Assembly: GCA_963724285.1 (NCBI GenBank)
Contig: CAVRUD010000016.1
Coordinates: 1 to 64,000 of the forward strand
Direction of reading: 5' to 3'
From: CAVRUD01 sp963724285
Lineage (GTDB): Bacteria; Chloroflexota; Chloroflexia; Thermomicrobiales; UBA6265
Length of the DNA stretch: 64,000 nt
Part shown: positions 35,786 through 45,392 of the stretch, piece after piece
Layout of the letters: the number at the start of each line of letters is the position of its first letter
Position numbering within the stretch: position 1 is the stretch's first letter
Position numbers and translations under genes: made by a program
Notes under the pieces: model-generated
Told to the model about the DNA's origin: nothing
Database searches by the model: none
What the model saw: the letters and a program-made list of their open reading frames with translations, nothing else

Positions 35786-36925
35786 ATGACTGACGTCGGC
35801 CCCAGGGCTCCTCACGCGGCCAGCCGGGTGATCCGCCACCGGGCGCGACGGGTCGCGCCCCCGCGAACCCCCGAGGTCGCCGAGGTGACGCGCCTGGACC
35901 CGCATCCGACCGCCGCCTGGTGGCGCGTCGCGGTAATCGGGGCGGCGGCCCTGGCGGTGGCGCTCGGCCTGCTGGACACGCTCCGGCTCCTGGCTCGGCC
36001 GCTGGCGTTGCTCTTCCTCGGGATCGTCATCGCCGAGACGCTCGCCCCCCTCGTCGCCCGCCTCGAGCGGCTCGTGGCGCGTGGTATCGCTGTGGGGATC
36101 GTCTACGCGATCCTGTTCCTCACCGCCGTCGGCATCGGGTGGCTGGTCACGCCGCCGCTGGCGCGCCAGGCGGGAGAGCTGGTCGACAACGCCCCGACCC
36201 TGGTCGACCGGTCGACGGACTGGGCAGAGCGCTGGTCTCCCGGCGGGGAGGAGCGCATCGTCGCGGCCGCCGAGCGAGGTCTGGATCGCTTCGGCGGGGT
36301 GCTGGTGGATCTGCCCTTCACGATCCTCGCCTCCCTGGCCGAGGTCGTGCTCGTCGTCTTCCTCTCCGCCTACTGGCTGCTGATGCGGCCATCCATGGGC
36401 CGGTTTGCCCGCTCGCTCGTGCCGGAACACCGCCACGGCGAGATCGGGGCGCTGGGGACGGACCTGAGCCAGGCGGTCGGCGGCTACTTCCGGGGCGAGG
36501 GCCTGATGGCCGTCGTCGTCGCCGCGATCGTCTACGTCGGGCTGCGCGTGATCGGCGTCGACTACGCCCTGGTGCTGGCGCTGATCGTCGCCGTGGGGGA
36601 GCTCGTGCCGGTGGTCGGGCCGTTCATCGCCGCGATCCCGGCGGTGGGGGTGGCGCTGCTCGATTCGCCAACACAGGCCGTGATCGTGCTGGTTTTCTAC
36701 GTCATCGTCCAGCAGCTCGAGAGCAACGTTCTCCTGCCCATGATCATGCAGCGCCAGGTGCACGTCTCGCCGGTGCTGGCCCTGGTTGCGCTGTACGCGG
36801 GCGCCGCGATCGGCGGCGTGCTCGGGGCGATCATCGCCGTGCCGTTGGCCGGGGCGGCGCGGGTGCTGGCGATGCGCTTCGCCGTCCCCGCCGTTCGTCG
36901 GTGGACCGGCGCCGCGGGCGGGTAA
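35786..36925 (+). CDS. AI-2E-family (TqsA/PerM-like) transporter
   Basis: A 379-residue protein of the AI-2E exporter superfamily. Visible features are a cluster of N-terminal helices, VFLSAYWLLMRPSMGRF near residue 192, IVAVGELVPVVGPFIAAIPA near 270 and VQQLESNVLLPMIMQRQV near 312, followed by a final helix pair. Some members move autoinducer-2 or ions; the substrate is not clear here. It starts 20 bases after the GH13 gene and may share its transcript. Confidence 0.88.
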   Translation: MTDVGPRAPHAASRVIRHRARRVAPPRTPEVAEVTRLDPHPTAAWWRVAVIGAAALAVALGLLDTLRLLARPLALLFLGIVIAETLAPLVARLERLVARGIAVGIVYAILFLTAVGIGWLVTPPLARQAGELVDNAPTLVDRSTDWAERWSPGGEERIVAAAERGLDRFGGVLVDLPFTILASLAEVVLVVFLSAYWLLMRPSMGRFARSLVPEHRHGEIGALGTDLSQAVGGYFRGEGLMAVVVAAIVYVGLRVIGVDYALVLALIVAVGELVPVVGPFIAAIPAVGVALLDSPTQAVIVLVFYVIVQQLESNVLLPMIMQRQVHVSPVLALVALYAGAAIGGVLGAIIAVPLAGAARVLAMRFAVPAVRRWTGAAGG

Positions 36926-37424
36926 CGCCGCTCGTGGCCTTCATCCTGCGCGTCTTTCCACGAGACGGCATCCGTCCATGACGTCCATGAGGTGATAGCG
37001 AGGCTGAGCGAGGCGGCCCACATTCCGGTCGTCGCCGGGCCGGCCCTCTCCCTCAACCACCGCTTCCTGCCGCCGGACGTACGCGCCGCGCGGATGAGTG
37101 TGGCCGTGACCGCCGCCGCGGTCGTCTTCTTCGCCGCGTTCGCCATTGTCACGTCGTCCAGTCGCTCAACTAGCCTGGGTGTCGAGCGACGTCGCTCCGA
37201 TCTTGGCACAGCGGTTGCGCAGATGCTCCAAGTACAGGGGGCGCGAGCCGTTCCGAGAGCGCGGCACACAATGGCTGGAATCTGGGACGGCCTGGGCCTC
37301 TCCGATCCCGCCTCCCAGCAGACAGATGGAGTGCACTTGCGCTGAGGAGCCCGAGCGCGGTGCCGCTGCCCCTCGACGCGGCAGCCACATACCCCGGACG
37401 CAATCCGGAGAAACGAGCAGGCAC
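36926..37424. other. 500-base stretch without a recognisable gene
   Basis: Several overlapping open frames exist on both strands but none resembles a known family or has a ribosome site. A hydrophobic segment (VAVTAAAVVFFAAFAIVTSS) between 37090 and 37160 may be the remains of a small membrane protein. The promoter of the following three-subunit oxidoreductase should lie at the right end. Confidence 0.4.
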
Positions 37425-37946
37425 GTGTCGCCACCGGTCACCCGTACGCCCGTCACGCTGAACGTAAACGGGCGGGATCAGTCGTTGTTGCTCGAACCCC
37501 GGCGGACGTTGCTCGACGCCCTCCGCCACGACCTGGCGATGACCGGCACCAAGAAGGTCTGCGACATGGGTACCTGCGGCGCCTGCACGGTCTTGGTCAA
37601 TGGCAGGGCGATGTATTCCTGCCTCCTCCTGGCCGTCGATTGCGAGGGCCGCTCGATCCGCACGATCGAGGGATTGGCCCATGGCGAAGATCTCGATCCC
37701 GTGCAGCGGGCCTTTATCGAGCACGACGCGTTCCAGTGCGGCTTCTGCACGGCAGGACAGATCATGAGCCTCCGCGGCCTGCTCGACACCCACCCCCAGG
37801 CGACCGAGGAGCAAATCACCCGGGCGGTCACCGGCAACATCTGCCGTTGCGGTGCCTACCAGAACATCGTCAAGGCGGGGCTCTACGCGGTCGAATTGCA
37901 GAGCCAATCTCAGGATAGGGCGAGCGATGACCGCGCCGCGGACTAG
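37425..37946 (+). CDS. Molybdenum hydroxylase small subunit, two [2Fe-2S] clusters
   Basis: A 173-residue xanthine-oxidase-family electron-transfer subunit. The ferredoxin-like cluster uses Cys46, Cys51, Cys54 and Cys66 (CDMGTCGACTVLVNG region). The C-terminal helical cluster uses Cys105, Cys108, Cys140 and Cys142 (CGFCTAGQ and CRCGAYQNI). GTG 37425 is the likely start. It overlaps the next gene, whose ATG is at 37927. Electrons pass from the Mo subunit through these clusters to the FAD subunit. Confidence 0.9.
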   Translation: MSPPVTRTPVTLNVNGRDQSLLLEPRRTLLDALRHDLAMTGTKKVCDMGTCGACTVLVNGRAMYSCLLLAVDCEGRSIRTIEGLAHGEDLDPVQRAFIEHDAFQCGFCTAGQIMSLRGLLDTHPQATEEQITRAVTGNICRCGAYQNIVKAGLYAVELQSQSQDRASDDRAAD

Positions 37947-40276
37947 CAGGACTAGCAGGACTAGCAGGACTGACACACCGCCCAACCTGGCGGAGACGTC
38001 GGGCAGCCTGCCCGCCTGGGGTGAGTCGACCCGCCTGACCATCGTCGGCAAGCCTCACCCTCGCCTGGAAGGCGTCGAGAAGGTGACCGGCCGGGCCCAA
38101 TACACCTACGACGTCCGCCAACCCCGTCAGCTCTACGCCCGGGTGCTGCGCTCCCCCCATCCCCACGCCGAGATCATCCGGATCGACACGAGCAAAGCGG
38201 CCACACTGCCCGGCGTGTACGCCGTCATCTCCTCCGCCGATGCTCCCCAGATCCCGTGGTACGAGGACAGCTTCGTCTTCGACCGGACGGTCCGGTTCGT
38301 CGGCGACGAGGTCGCCGCGGTCGCGGCCGAGTCCGAAGAGATCGCCAATGACGCCCTTCGCCTGATCGAGGTCGAATACAAGCCCCTCCCGTTTGTCACC
38401 GGCCTGGATTGCCGCCCAGCAACCGGACGCGCCGAGGATTCGGCCCGAGGGCCTGCCGCACAACGCCGCCGCCGAGCCCCAGATCTACGAGCGCGGCGAT
38501 ATCGCCGCCGGGTTTGCCGCGGCGGATGTCGTCGTCGAGCGGACCTACACCACCCAGACCGCCCTCCATAACGCCCTCGAACCGCACGGCTGCACGGCGG
38601 CCTGGGCGGGGAACGATTTGACGCTCTGGACCTCCACCCAATCTATCTTCGACGTTCGCCAGAAGGTCGCCCGGTCGCTCGGCGTGCCCGAACACCGGGT
38701 CCGGGTAATCAAGCAGCACATGGGCGGCGGCTTTGGCGCGAAGCAGGTGGCCTGGAAGCACGATGTTATCGGGCCGCTGCTGGCCCAACGGGCGGGTCGG
38801 CCGGTGCAGCTGATGCTGGACCGGGAAGCGGAGAACCTGGCCGTCGGCAACCGCAACCCCACCCGGCAGCGCGTGCGTATCGGAGCGAAGCACGACGGCA
38901 CGCTGACCGCGCTCGAAGCCACCATCTTCCTCGGCACCGGCGCCTATCAGGTGGGAGGAGAGGCGAGCAACGTCCAGGGCACCTACCAGTCGCTCTACCG
39001 GTGCCCCAACGTGCGCACGGAGCAGACGGCGATCTACACCAACACCGGCCCGGCGGTCGCGTTCCGGGCGCCGGGCTTCGTCGAGGCGGCCTTCGCCCTC
39101 GAGCAGGCGATGGACGAGCTGGCCCGCGAACTCGGGATGGACCCGCTCGACCTGCGCCTGCGCAATTACGCCGAGACCGACCAGACCGAGGAGAAGCCTT
39201 ACAGCCTGCCGGAGGCGCTGCGCGCCTGCTACGAGCGGGCGACCGAGGCCTTCGGCTGGAAGGGCTATCAGAAGCCCGCGCCGGAGGGATCGAAGCGACG
39301 CGGCGTCGGGATCGCCGCCCACGACTGGGTCGGCGGGGCGGGCCATCCGCCCGGCTACGCCTGGGTGAAGCTGAACGCCGATGGCGGTGCCGATGTCGTC
39401 ACCGGAACACACGACATCGGCACCGGCACCCGCACCGGCTTGGCCCAGATCGCCGCCGAAGAGCTCGGCCTGCCGCTGGACCAGATCTCCCTTCATCTGG
39501 GCGATACCGCCACCGGGCCGTACGCCCCGGTCAGCTCCGGCAGCGCGACCCAGGCGACGATTGGCCCCGCGATCCGGGCCGCGGCGGCCGCCCTGAAGGC
39601 CCAACTGCTGGACAAAGCCGCCGAACAGATGGAGATTCCCGCCGCCCGCCTGAGCATCCAGGAGGGCCGCATCCTGGTCGATGGCAACCCCGAGCGGGGC
39701 ATGGAGGTGGCCGAAGTCGCCGAAAAGATCGGCCCGGAGATGCTGCAAGGGCACGGCAGCCGCGGCCCGAATCCCGAAGACGTGACGATCCACACCTTCG
39801 GCGCCCAGTGCGTCGAGGTCGAGGTCGATACCAGCACCGGCGAGGTGACGGTCCTGCGCCTGGTCGCCGCCCACGATTGCGGCCGGATCGTGAACCCGAC
39901 CATGGTCGAGAGCCAGATCGTCGGCGGGATCACCCAGGGGATCGGCTACGCCCTGACCGAAGAGCGGATCGTCGACGACCGCCTGGGCCGGGTGATGAAC
40001 GCCAACCTGGAGGAGTACAAGGTCCCGACGGTGGCCGACATCCCGCCGATCCAGCACGTGCCCGTCAACATCCCCGACCTGAAGGCGAACCCGACTGGGG
40101 CCAAGGGCGTCGGCGAGCCGCCCCTCATCCCAACCGCCCCGGCCATCGCCAACGCGATCTTCGACGCGGTCGGCGTCCGCATCTCCGACGGCCCGGTCTC
40201 GCGCCACCGGCTGCTGTCGGCGCTCGGTCGCCAGAACGACCCAAGCACCGATCGCCCCGGAGATGACCACCGATGA
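37927..40276 (+). pseudogene. Molybdenum-binding large subunit (xanthine/aldehyde oxidase family), +1 shift near 38409
   Basis: From ATG 37927 the first frame covers the N-terminal domain (GKPHPRLEGVEKVTGRAQYT, LYARVLRSPHPHAEI, FVGDEVAAVAAESEE). An extra T at 38409-38410 moves the rest into another frame: EPHGCTAAW, KQHMGGGFGAKQ (molybdopterin loop), FRAPGFVEAAFALEQAMDEL and, near the C-terminus, GAKGVGEPPLIP with the catalytic Glu. One base removed gives an intact protein of about 782 residues. The overlap with both flanking genes shows a coupled three-gene operon. Confidence 0.87.
37941..37970 (+). repeat. Three tandem copies of a 10-base unit at the small/large subunit junction
   Basis: GACTAGCAGG is repeated three times. 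The first copy holds the stop codon of the small subunit; all three encode TSR-repeats near the N-terminus of the Mo subunit. Because 10 is not a multiple of 3, loss or gain of one unit would shift the Mo-subunit frame. Confidence 0.8.
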
Positions 40277-41268
40277 GCCTGCGCCCCTTCGCCTACGACC
40301 AGCCAGCGACCATCGCCGACACGATCGCGCTCTTGTCCGGTGACGCCGCGGCCACTCGCCCCCTCGCGGGCGGAACCGACCTGCTCACCCTGATGAAGGG
40401 TGAGATTATCGCCCCGGACCGCCTGGTCGATATCAAGCGCCTCAACGACCTCACCAACGAGATCGAGGTGACGGAGCACGGCCTCGAGATCGGCGCGCTG
40501 GCCACACTGGCCGAGATCGAGACCAATCCATTCGTCACCAGCCTGGCTCCGGCCCTGGCCCAGGCGGCCGGACTGGCGGCGACACCTCAGCTTCGCCACA
40601 TGGCGACCCTCGGCGGTAATCTCCTCCAACGCCCCCGCTGCTGGTATTTTCGGAACGCGCAGATCCCCTGCTGGCTGAAAGGCGGCGATGATTGCCCCGC
40701 GCGCGAGGGCGAAAACGCGTTACACGCCATCTTCGTCGAAAGCCCCTGCGTGGCGGTTCACCCGTCCGACCTGGCGACGGCCTTGACGGCACTCGACGCC
40801 GAGATTGTGGTCCGTGGCCCGTCGGAGGAACGCGTCGTTCCGATTGGGTCACTCTTCGCGCCGCCGGACGCGGGGCGGCGCACCGAAACCACCCTTGGCC
40901 CGGACGAACTGATCGTCTCGGTCCGCATCCCGACCGAACCAGACGGTGCCCAGAGCGCCTACCTGAAGGCGATGGACCGGAAGGTCTGGGCATTTGCGCT
41001 GGTCTCGGCGGCCGCGAGCCTCGCGGTGCAAGGCGGAACGATCAACCACGCCCGGGTCGTCCTTGGCGGCGTTGCGAATGTCCCCCATCGGGCGATCGAG
41101 GCGGAGCAGGCTCTCGTCGGGGCCAAGCCGACTGACGAGGTGTTCGCCCGCGCGGCCGACGCCGCTCTCACTGGCGCCCAATCGCTGGCGCGGAACGGCT
41201 ACAAGATACCCCTCGCCCGGACCCTGCTCCGCCGCGCGCTGGTCGCCTGCCGCGACGGCGCGCGCTGA
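40273..41268 (+). CDS. FAD-binding subunit of the Mo hydroxylase, probably with an extra [4Fe-4S] cluster
   Basis: A 331-residue medium subunit. The N-terminal FAD-binding part has LAGGTDLLTLMKGE near residue 31, and LGGNLLQRPRCWYFR near 113 is the second FAD-binding stretch. An insertion then provides Cys123, Cys133, Cys141 and Cys159, like the [4Fe-4S] loop of 4-hydroxybenzoyl-CoA reductase beta and E. coli PaoB/YagS. The ATG overlaps the Mo-subunit stop (ATGA). The complex is therefore closer to the YagTSR/HCR branch than to classic xanthine dehydrogenase; the substrate is unknown. Confidence 0.88.
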   Translation: MSLRPFAYDQPATIADTIALLSGDAAATRPLAGGTDLLTLMKGEIIAPDRLVDIKRLNDLTNEIEVTEHGLEIGALATLAEIETNPFVTSLAPALAQAAGLAATPQLRHMATLGGNLLQRPRCWYFRNAQIPCWLKGGDDCPAREGENALHAIFVESPCVAVHPSDLATALTALDAEIVVRGPSEERVVPIGSLFAPPDAGRRTETTLGPDELIVSVRIPTEPDGAQSAYLKAMDRKVWAFALVSAAASLAVQGGTINHARVVLGGVANVPHRAIEAEQALVGAKPTDEVFARAADAALTGAQSLARNGYKIPLARTLLRRALVACRDGAR

Positions 41269-41285
41269 GGATGGAGCCGGCTAAA

Positions 41286-41439
41286 GCGCGCACCGAACAC
41301 CGTGGCTGCCGTCGCCGCTATTGCGCCGTGCGGAAAAGGTGCGGCCGTGTCTCCGCGTCGATCGGGGTAACGGCCCGGGCTCAACGTCACAGCCTCTCCG
41401 AGGCGAGCGGCGACGGCGGCCACGGTGTTCGGTGCGCGC
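41286..41439. repeat. Element bounded by a 34-bp inverted repeat (33/34 matches)
   Basis: GCGCGCACCGAACACCGTGG and the next 14 bases at 41286-41319 are the reverse complement of 41406-41439 except for one position. The 86-base centre has no gene. It lies directly after the FAD subunit and may act as a terminator or be a miniature mobile element. No second copy was seen in the window. Confidence 0.85.
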
Positions 41440-41577
41440 ATCAAGCTCCCCGTCATGGCGGGCCAAACGGACATCTCATCCGGCGGGTACGGCTCGGGCC
41501 GTAGCCTCGCGGTGTCTTGCTTCCGGGCCGACACGTCGCCCCGCGGCACTCGTGAATAGTCACGCTAGACTGGCCGC

Positions 41578-41979
41578 ATGGCCCCCTGGCAAATCGTCCT
41601 CGTCGCCGCCCTTGTCGTGATCGTCGGCGCCGCGGCCACCCTCCTGGTGTGGCTGCGCCGCTCGGCGCTGACGCCGACCGAAGCGGCGGCGGAACTGCGC
41701 ACGCTGGGAGTCGAACTCGCCCGCTTACCCGGTCGTCTCCGAGGCGTTGCCGCCGATCCCCGCACGCCCCGCCGGGCCCGCTGGTGGCTGATCGGGCTCG
41801 CGATCTACATCGCCAGCCCGATCGACCCAATCCCCGACTTTCTGCCCGGAATCGGTCACCTGGACGAGATAATCCTGGTGCCAATCATCCTCCGGCATAT
41901 CCGCGCGATGATCCCTGACGAGGTCTGGAACGAACACATGACCCGTCGGAATCGGGAGCCCGACGGACAGCCGTCATAG
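41578..41979 (+). CDS. DUF1232 (YkvA-like) membrane protein
   Basis: A 133-residue protein with an N-terminal membrane helix (VLVAALVVIVGAAATLLVWL) and the DUF1232 signature YIASPIDPIPDFLPGIGHLD at about residues 80-99. The function is unknown. No strong ribosome site precedes ATG 41578. Confidence 0.85.
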   Translation: MAPWQIVLVAALVVIVGAAATLLVWLRRSALTPTEAAAELRTLGVELARLPGRLRGVAADPRTPRRARWWLIGLAIYIASPIDPIPDFLPGIGHLDEIILVPIILRHIRAMIPDEVWNEHMTRRNREPDGQPS

Positions 41980-42216
41980 CGCAGCAACCTTCGTGGACAC
42001 CGTGCTCAGTCCCGCATCGGCCACTGTCCTTCAGCCCAGGACTTCCAGTCTCGGGCGGCCCGGAAATGCGACCACCCTCTTGGACCGATGCTTTAGAGCG
42101 CCTATCAAGACCGTCGGGCGCCGCGCCGGTGGGCCCAGTCCCGGCGGGACGTCGTCGGTTCAGCGCCAGGTTGCAACCCGGCGTCCGCCGCCGCCGAGGG
42201 GGTTGATCAGAAGGTC

Positions 42217-43079
42217 TAAGAACTCCTAACGAATACCGCTCGATGGCGTTGACGCAGATGAGCGAGCAGCCGAGGGAAAGGAACGCCTCGTGGACGTCTT
42301 GGCGACGCTCGTAGCGGATGGTCAGGCGGCGGCAGTGGTTGAGCCACGCGAAGGTGCGCTCGACCACCCAGCGGTGGCGGCCGAGGCGGTCGCTGGAGTC
42401 CACCCCCTTGCGGGCGATCCGGACCTTGATGCGCCGCTTGGTGAGCGCGCGCCGGCAGCGCGGCGCGTCGTAGGCCTTGTCGGCGTGCAGCTTCGTCGGG
42501 CGCCTGCGGCGCCGGCCGGAGGGGCGAGCGATCGGCGGGATGGCGTCGACCACCTCCTCGAATGGGACGCTGTCGTGGCGGTTGGCGCCGGTCAGGCGGA
42601 CGGCGAGCGGGGTGCCGCGGCGGTCGACCACAAGGTGGCGCTTCGTGCCCGGTTTGCCGCGATTCGTCGGATCCGGGCCGGTCGCATCGCCCCCTTTTTG
42701 GCGGGGATGGTGGCCGAATCGAGGCAGGCCCGCTCCCGGTCGATCCGGTCGGCTTCCCCCAGGCGGTCCAGGCAGCGCCCGGTGGAGGCGGTCCCACACC
42801 CCGGCCGCCTGCCAGTCGCGCAGCCGCCGCCAGCAGGTCATGCCGCTGCCGCAGCCGAGCTCTTGGGGCAGCATCTCCCACGGGAGGCCCGAGCGCAGCA
42901 CGGAGAGGATCCCGGTCAGGCAGGCCCGGTCGGGGACGCGCGGGCGGCCGCCCTTGGGCTTCGGCGGCTCCGGCGGCAACAACGGTTCGATCGCGTCCCA
43001 CAGGTCGTCGCTCACGAGTGGCTTGCTCATGGCGCACCCCGCCGCAAGCCCGGTTCCATGGTTTTGTTAGAAGGTCTTA
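42217..43079 (-). mobile_element. IS5-family insertion sequence
   Basis: The ends are imperfect 14-base inverted repeats: TAAGAACTCCTAAC at 42217-42230 and the complement of TAAGACCTTCTAAC at 43066-43079 (12/14). The 863-bp length fits the IS427/IS1031 groups of IS5. It inserted into the 3' end of the nitrilase gene at 43027-43914. An AAGGTCT motif just outside the left end resembles the repeat itself, so the exact target site is not clear. Confidence 0.75.
42229..43030 (-). pseudogene. IS5 transposase with a compensated +1/-1 pair
   Basis: The N-terminal LVSDDLWDAIEPLLPPEPP and WEMLPQELGCGSGMTCWRRL are the IS5 helix-turn-helix region. DDE motifs follow: the first Asp in CLDSATIPAKKG, GTKRHLVVDRRGTPLA, KAYDAPRCRRALTKR, and HRWVVERTFAWLNHCRR with the Glu. 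Residues around CLDSAT lie in a different frame from both sides: an extra C comes first, and a G is lost from GGGGG near 42689-42694. The first catalytic Asp is therefore not in the main product. The frame has no stop inside the element and runs on to 41885. Confidence 0.75.
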
Positions 43080-43914
43080 TTCCCGGGGGGTAGCTTCGCG
43101 GGTTGTACCGTCTGGCGATGAACCCGGTCGCCTTGTCCAGGTCGAGGTCGTAGACGAGGAGTTGCACTTCGCCATACGGGACATGGGCCAGGAGGTCTCC
43201 CTCTGGGCCGATCACGCTGGTGGCCGATTCCTGGTAGCGGAACTGGTAGTTGACGCTGGCGAAATAGACCGTGTTCTCGATGCTGCGCATCAGCATCGCC
43301 TTCTCGTAATACGGACCATCCGGGTCGCCCCAGCGGGTCAGCGTCGGGCCGGTCACATCGCTGCCGGTCAGTTGCGGGTGAAAAACCACCTTCGCGCCCC
43401 GGGCAGCCGGCCAGCGGACGCTCTCCGGATAGCGCCAGCCTTCGTGGCAGATCGTGACCCCAAACGGGATGCCATCAACCTCGAACAGCCGCCGGCTGCC
43501 TTCGGCCACGTAGTGCGGCTCCTCTTCGCGCGGGATCTGGTTCTTCGGCTGAAAGCCCTCGACCACGCCATCGCGGGAGATCACGAACGCAACGTTGTGC
43601 AGCCCCTTCGGCGTTTCCCACTCCATCCCGACGACCACCGCCACGCCGTGGCGCTCGGCCCCGGCGCGAATCTCCTCCAGGGCCGCTTCCTGGCGAGACT
43701 GATCGACCGGGGGGACCGGAAAGTCCATCCCGCGCAGGCCGGGGATGTAGGTCTCCGGGAAGCAGACGATCGCGACATCCTTCGCCGCCGCCTCAGCCAA
43801 CACGCGGCCGGCGGTCCGCAACCGCTCCTCGACCGTCGGCGCATTCGGCACCGCCGCCAGCCCGATACGCAGGGTTTGCAGGGTTTTGCCCGCCGTGCCT
43901 TGTTCCATCACCAC
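43027..43914 (-). CDS. Nitrilase/carbon-nitrogen hydrolase family protein
   Basis: The catalytic Glu-Lys-Cys triad is visible: Glu in FPETYIPGL, Lys in FQPKNQIPREEEPHY, and Cys in VTICHEGWRYPESVRW. These enzymes hydrolyse amides or nitriles. The natural C-terminus is lost: after ARRYNPRSYPP the last 18 residues are encoded by the right end of the IS5 element. The missing tail may matter for oligomer formation but not for the active site. Start near ATG 43908 or 43914. Confidence 0.87.
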   Translation of the reverse strand: MVMEQGTAGKTLQTLRIGLAAVPNAPTVEERLRTAGRVLAEAAAKDVAIVCFPETYIPGLRGMDFPVPPVDQSRQEAALEEIRAGAERHGVAVVVGMEWETPKGLHNVAFVISRDGVVEGFQPKNQIPREEEPHYVAEGSRRLFEVDGIPFGVTICHEGWRYPESVRWPAARGAKVVFHPQLTGSDVTGPTLTRWGDPDGPYYEKAMLMRSIENTVYFASVNYQFRYQESATSVIGPEGDLLAHVPYGEVQLLVYDLDLDKATGFIARRYNPRSYPPGIRPSNKTMEPGLRRGAP

Positions 43915-44014
43915 GCCCCTTGGTTGGGTGCCACGACCCCACGGTTTGCCTTTGCTGGCGCCGATTCTCGCACGTCAACCGATCGGTTCAATCTGGCGGG
44001 TCGCCCAAAATCAC

Positions 44015-45196
44015 CTAGAAGTGATCCGGCATCCACGGAGCAGGGCCGGCGAACAACGTCGTCAGGAGGTCCAGGTCGTCGTCGGGTCCCTTAAGGTACC
44101 CGGCGGTCCGCAGCGCCGCCGAAGACAGGTAGCCCGAATACAGCGCCGACAGACCACGGACGTCGACGACCACCGTACCCTTACCGCCCGGGCTGACCTC
44201 GCCGCGGCCGCCGGCGACCGAGAGAATCACCGGGCCGTCGTTCGCCGGCAGCATGTCGTCGAGCACGGCCAGGTGGACCTCGCCGCTGGCGCCCGTCGGG
44301 TAGCCCCGCGCCGCCAGCGCGGCGGGAACATCGAGCATCCTGAGCATCCATTGTTGGAAATACGGCACGGAGTAATCCTGCTCGGTGACCAGGAGTAAGA
44401 GCGGATCGGCGGCCGGACCTTCCCAGTCCAGATGGTCGGCTACGCGGCGATGCCCGCCGAGAAACGAGAGCAGTTGCCGGCCGGCATCGGGCGTGACCGC
44501 GACGAGATCCCGGACATTGATCACCTTGCCGGGATCATTGGGCCGGCGTCGTTGGCTATAGAGGACGTACCCCTCGGCCACGCCGTCTCGCTCGACCATA
44601 TACGCGCTGACCGGCGGTCGCTCGCGCAGCTTCCACTCCCAAATCACCGGATGGCGATCGAGATTGCCGTTCGTCTGCCGGGCCCGTTCCGTGTACAGCC
44701 GGTGCATCTCCGGCTCGTCCTCGGGCATCGCCACCCGGACGACCAGCCGTTGCTCGCGGGTCGGCAGGGAGGACACCGGAAACCGATAGGAGACGGAGTG
44801 GCCGGCCTGCTCGTAGCCCATTTTCCGGTAGATCGTCTGGGTGGAGGCGTAGAGGACGCTGAGGGCGACGCCATCGGCCCGCATCTCCTCCATCGCCGAG
44901 CGCATCATGTACGATGCCACGCCGCTGCCCCGGTACTCCGGCGCGACGACTACGCCAACGATGCCGCTCATCGGCACGCTGCGGCCGCCGAACCACTGGC
45001 CCATCCGCAACATGCCCATCCCCGCCGCAATCTGCCCTCCGGCGCGCACCACCCGGAAGCTCTCCAGCCCCGACTGCTTTTGCCAGGTGGTGTCGTGCTG
45101 CGCCGTCGGGTTCTCGGAGAATGCGTGGTCCAGGAGGGCGGCATATGGGACCAGGTCGGTCTCCGTGATCGGCCCGTACTCGTACGACCGCTGCAT
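44015..45196 (-). CDS. Eis-like GNAT N-acetyltransferase with SCP2-like C-terminal domain
   Basis: About 393 residues. The first GNAT lobe has GIVGVVVAPEYRGSGVASYM, the acetyl-CoA loop, and YASTQTIYRKMGYEQAG. A second GNAT lobe follows, with a C-terminal sterol-carrier-like domain (VVVDVRGLSALYSGYLSS). This is the architecture of Eis, which acetylates amines including some aminoglycosides. ATG 45196 has AGGAGG upstream; the open frame extends 11 codons further. Drug acetylation cannot be inferred from family alone. Confidence 0.87.
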   Translation of the reverse strand: MQRSYEYGPITETDLVPYAALLDHAFSENPTAQHDTTWQKQSGLESFRVVRAGGQIAAGMGMLRMGQWFGGRSVPMSGIVGVVVAPEYRGSGVASYMMRSAMEEMRADGVALSVLYASTQTIYRKMGYEQAGHSVSYRFPVSSLPTREQRLVVRVAMPEDEPEMHRLYTERARQTNGNLDRHPVIWEWKLRERPPVSAYMVERDGVAEGYVLYSQRRRPNDPGKVINVRDLVAVTPDAGRQLLSFLGGHRRVADHLDWEGPAADPLLLLVTEQDYSVPYFQQWMLRMLDVPAALAARGYPTGASGEVHLAVLDDMLPANDGPVILSVAGGRGEVSPGGKGTVVVDVRGLSALYSGYLSSAALRTAGYLKGPDDDLDLLTTLFAGPAPWMPDHF

Positions 45197-45365
45197 CGTG
45201 CGTAGCCTCCTGCTCCCCGGAATCGCCAATAGTCAACGATGTTCGTCTGTCAGAACGTCGCAATGCCGAACCACTCACAGGGTGAGACGCGCGGGACGCA
45301 CCCGCGTCATACCTTCGACTGGTTGCGGCCCGCCACGCAGTTGTGCCGTCGCGGTTGTCAAGGGG

Positions 45366-45392
45366 GCGTGGTCGCCTAGCGAGCGACCACGC
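45366..45392 (-). terminator. Hairpin overlapping the methyltransferase stop
   Basis: GCGTGGTCGC and GCGACCACGC form a perfect 10-bp stem; the stop codon of the minus-strand gene is in the 7-base loop. CCCCCTT follows on the minus strand, so a weak terminator is possible. Confidence 0.45.

Noticed and set aside
36697..37434. Minus-strand open frame of 245 codons
   Set aside because: It overlaps the AI-2E transporter gene on the other strand and its translation is Arg/Ser/Thr-rich with no family resemblance, so it is a shadow frame.
38396..40270. Minus-strand open frame of 624 codons opposite the Mo subunit
   Set aside because: Shadow of the conserved Mo-hydroxylase gene, common at this GC content.
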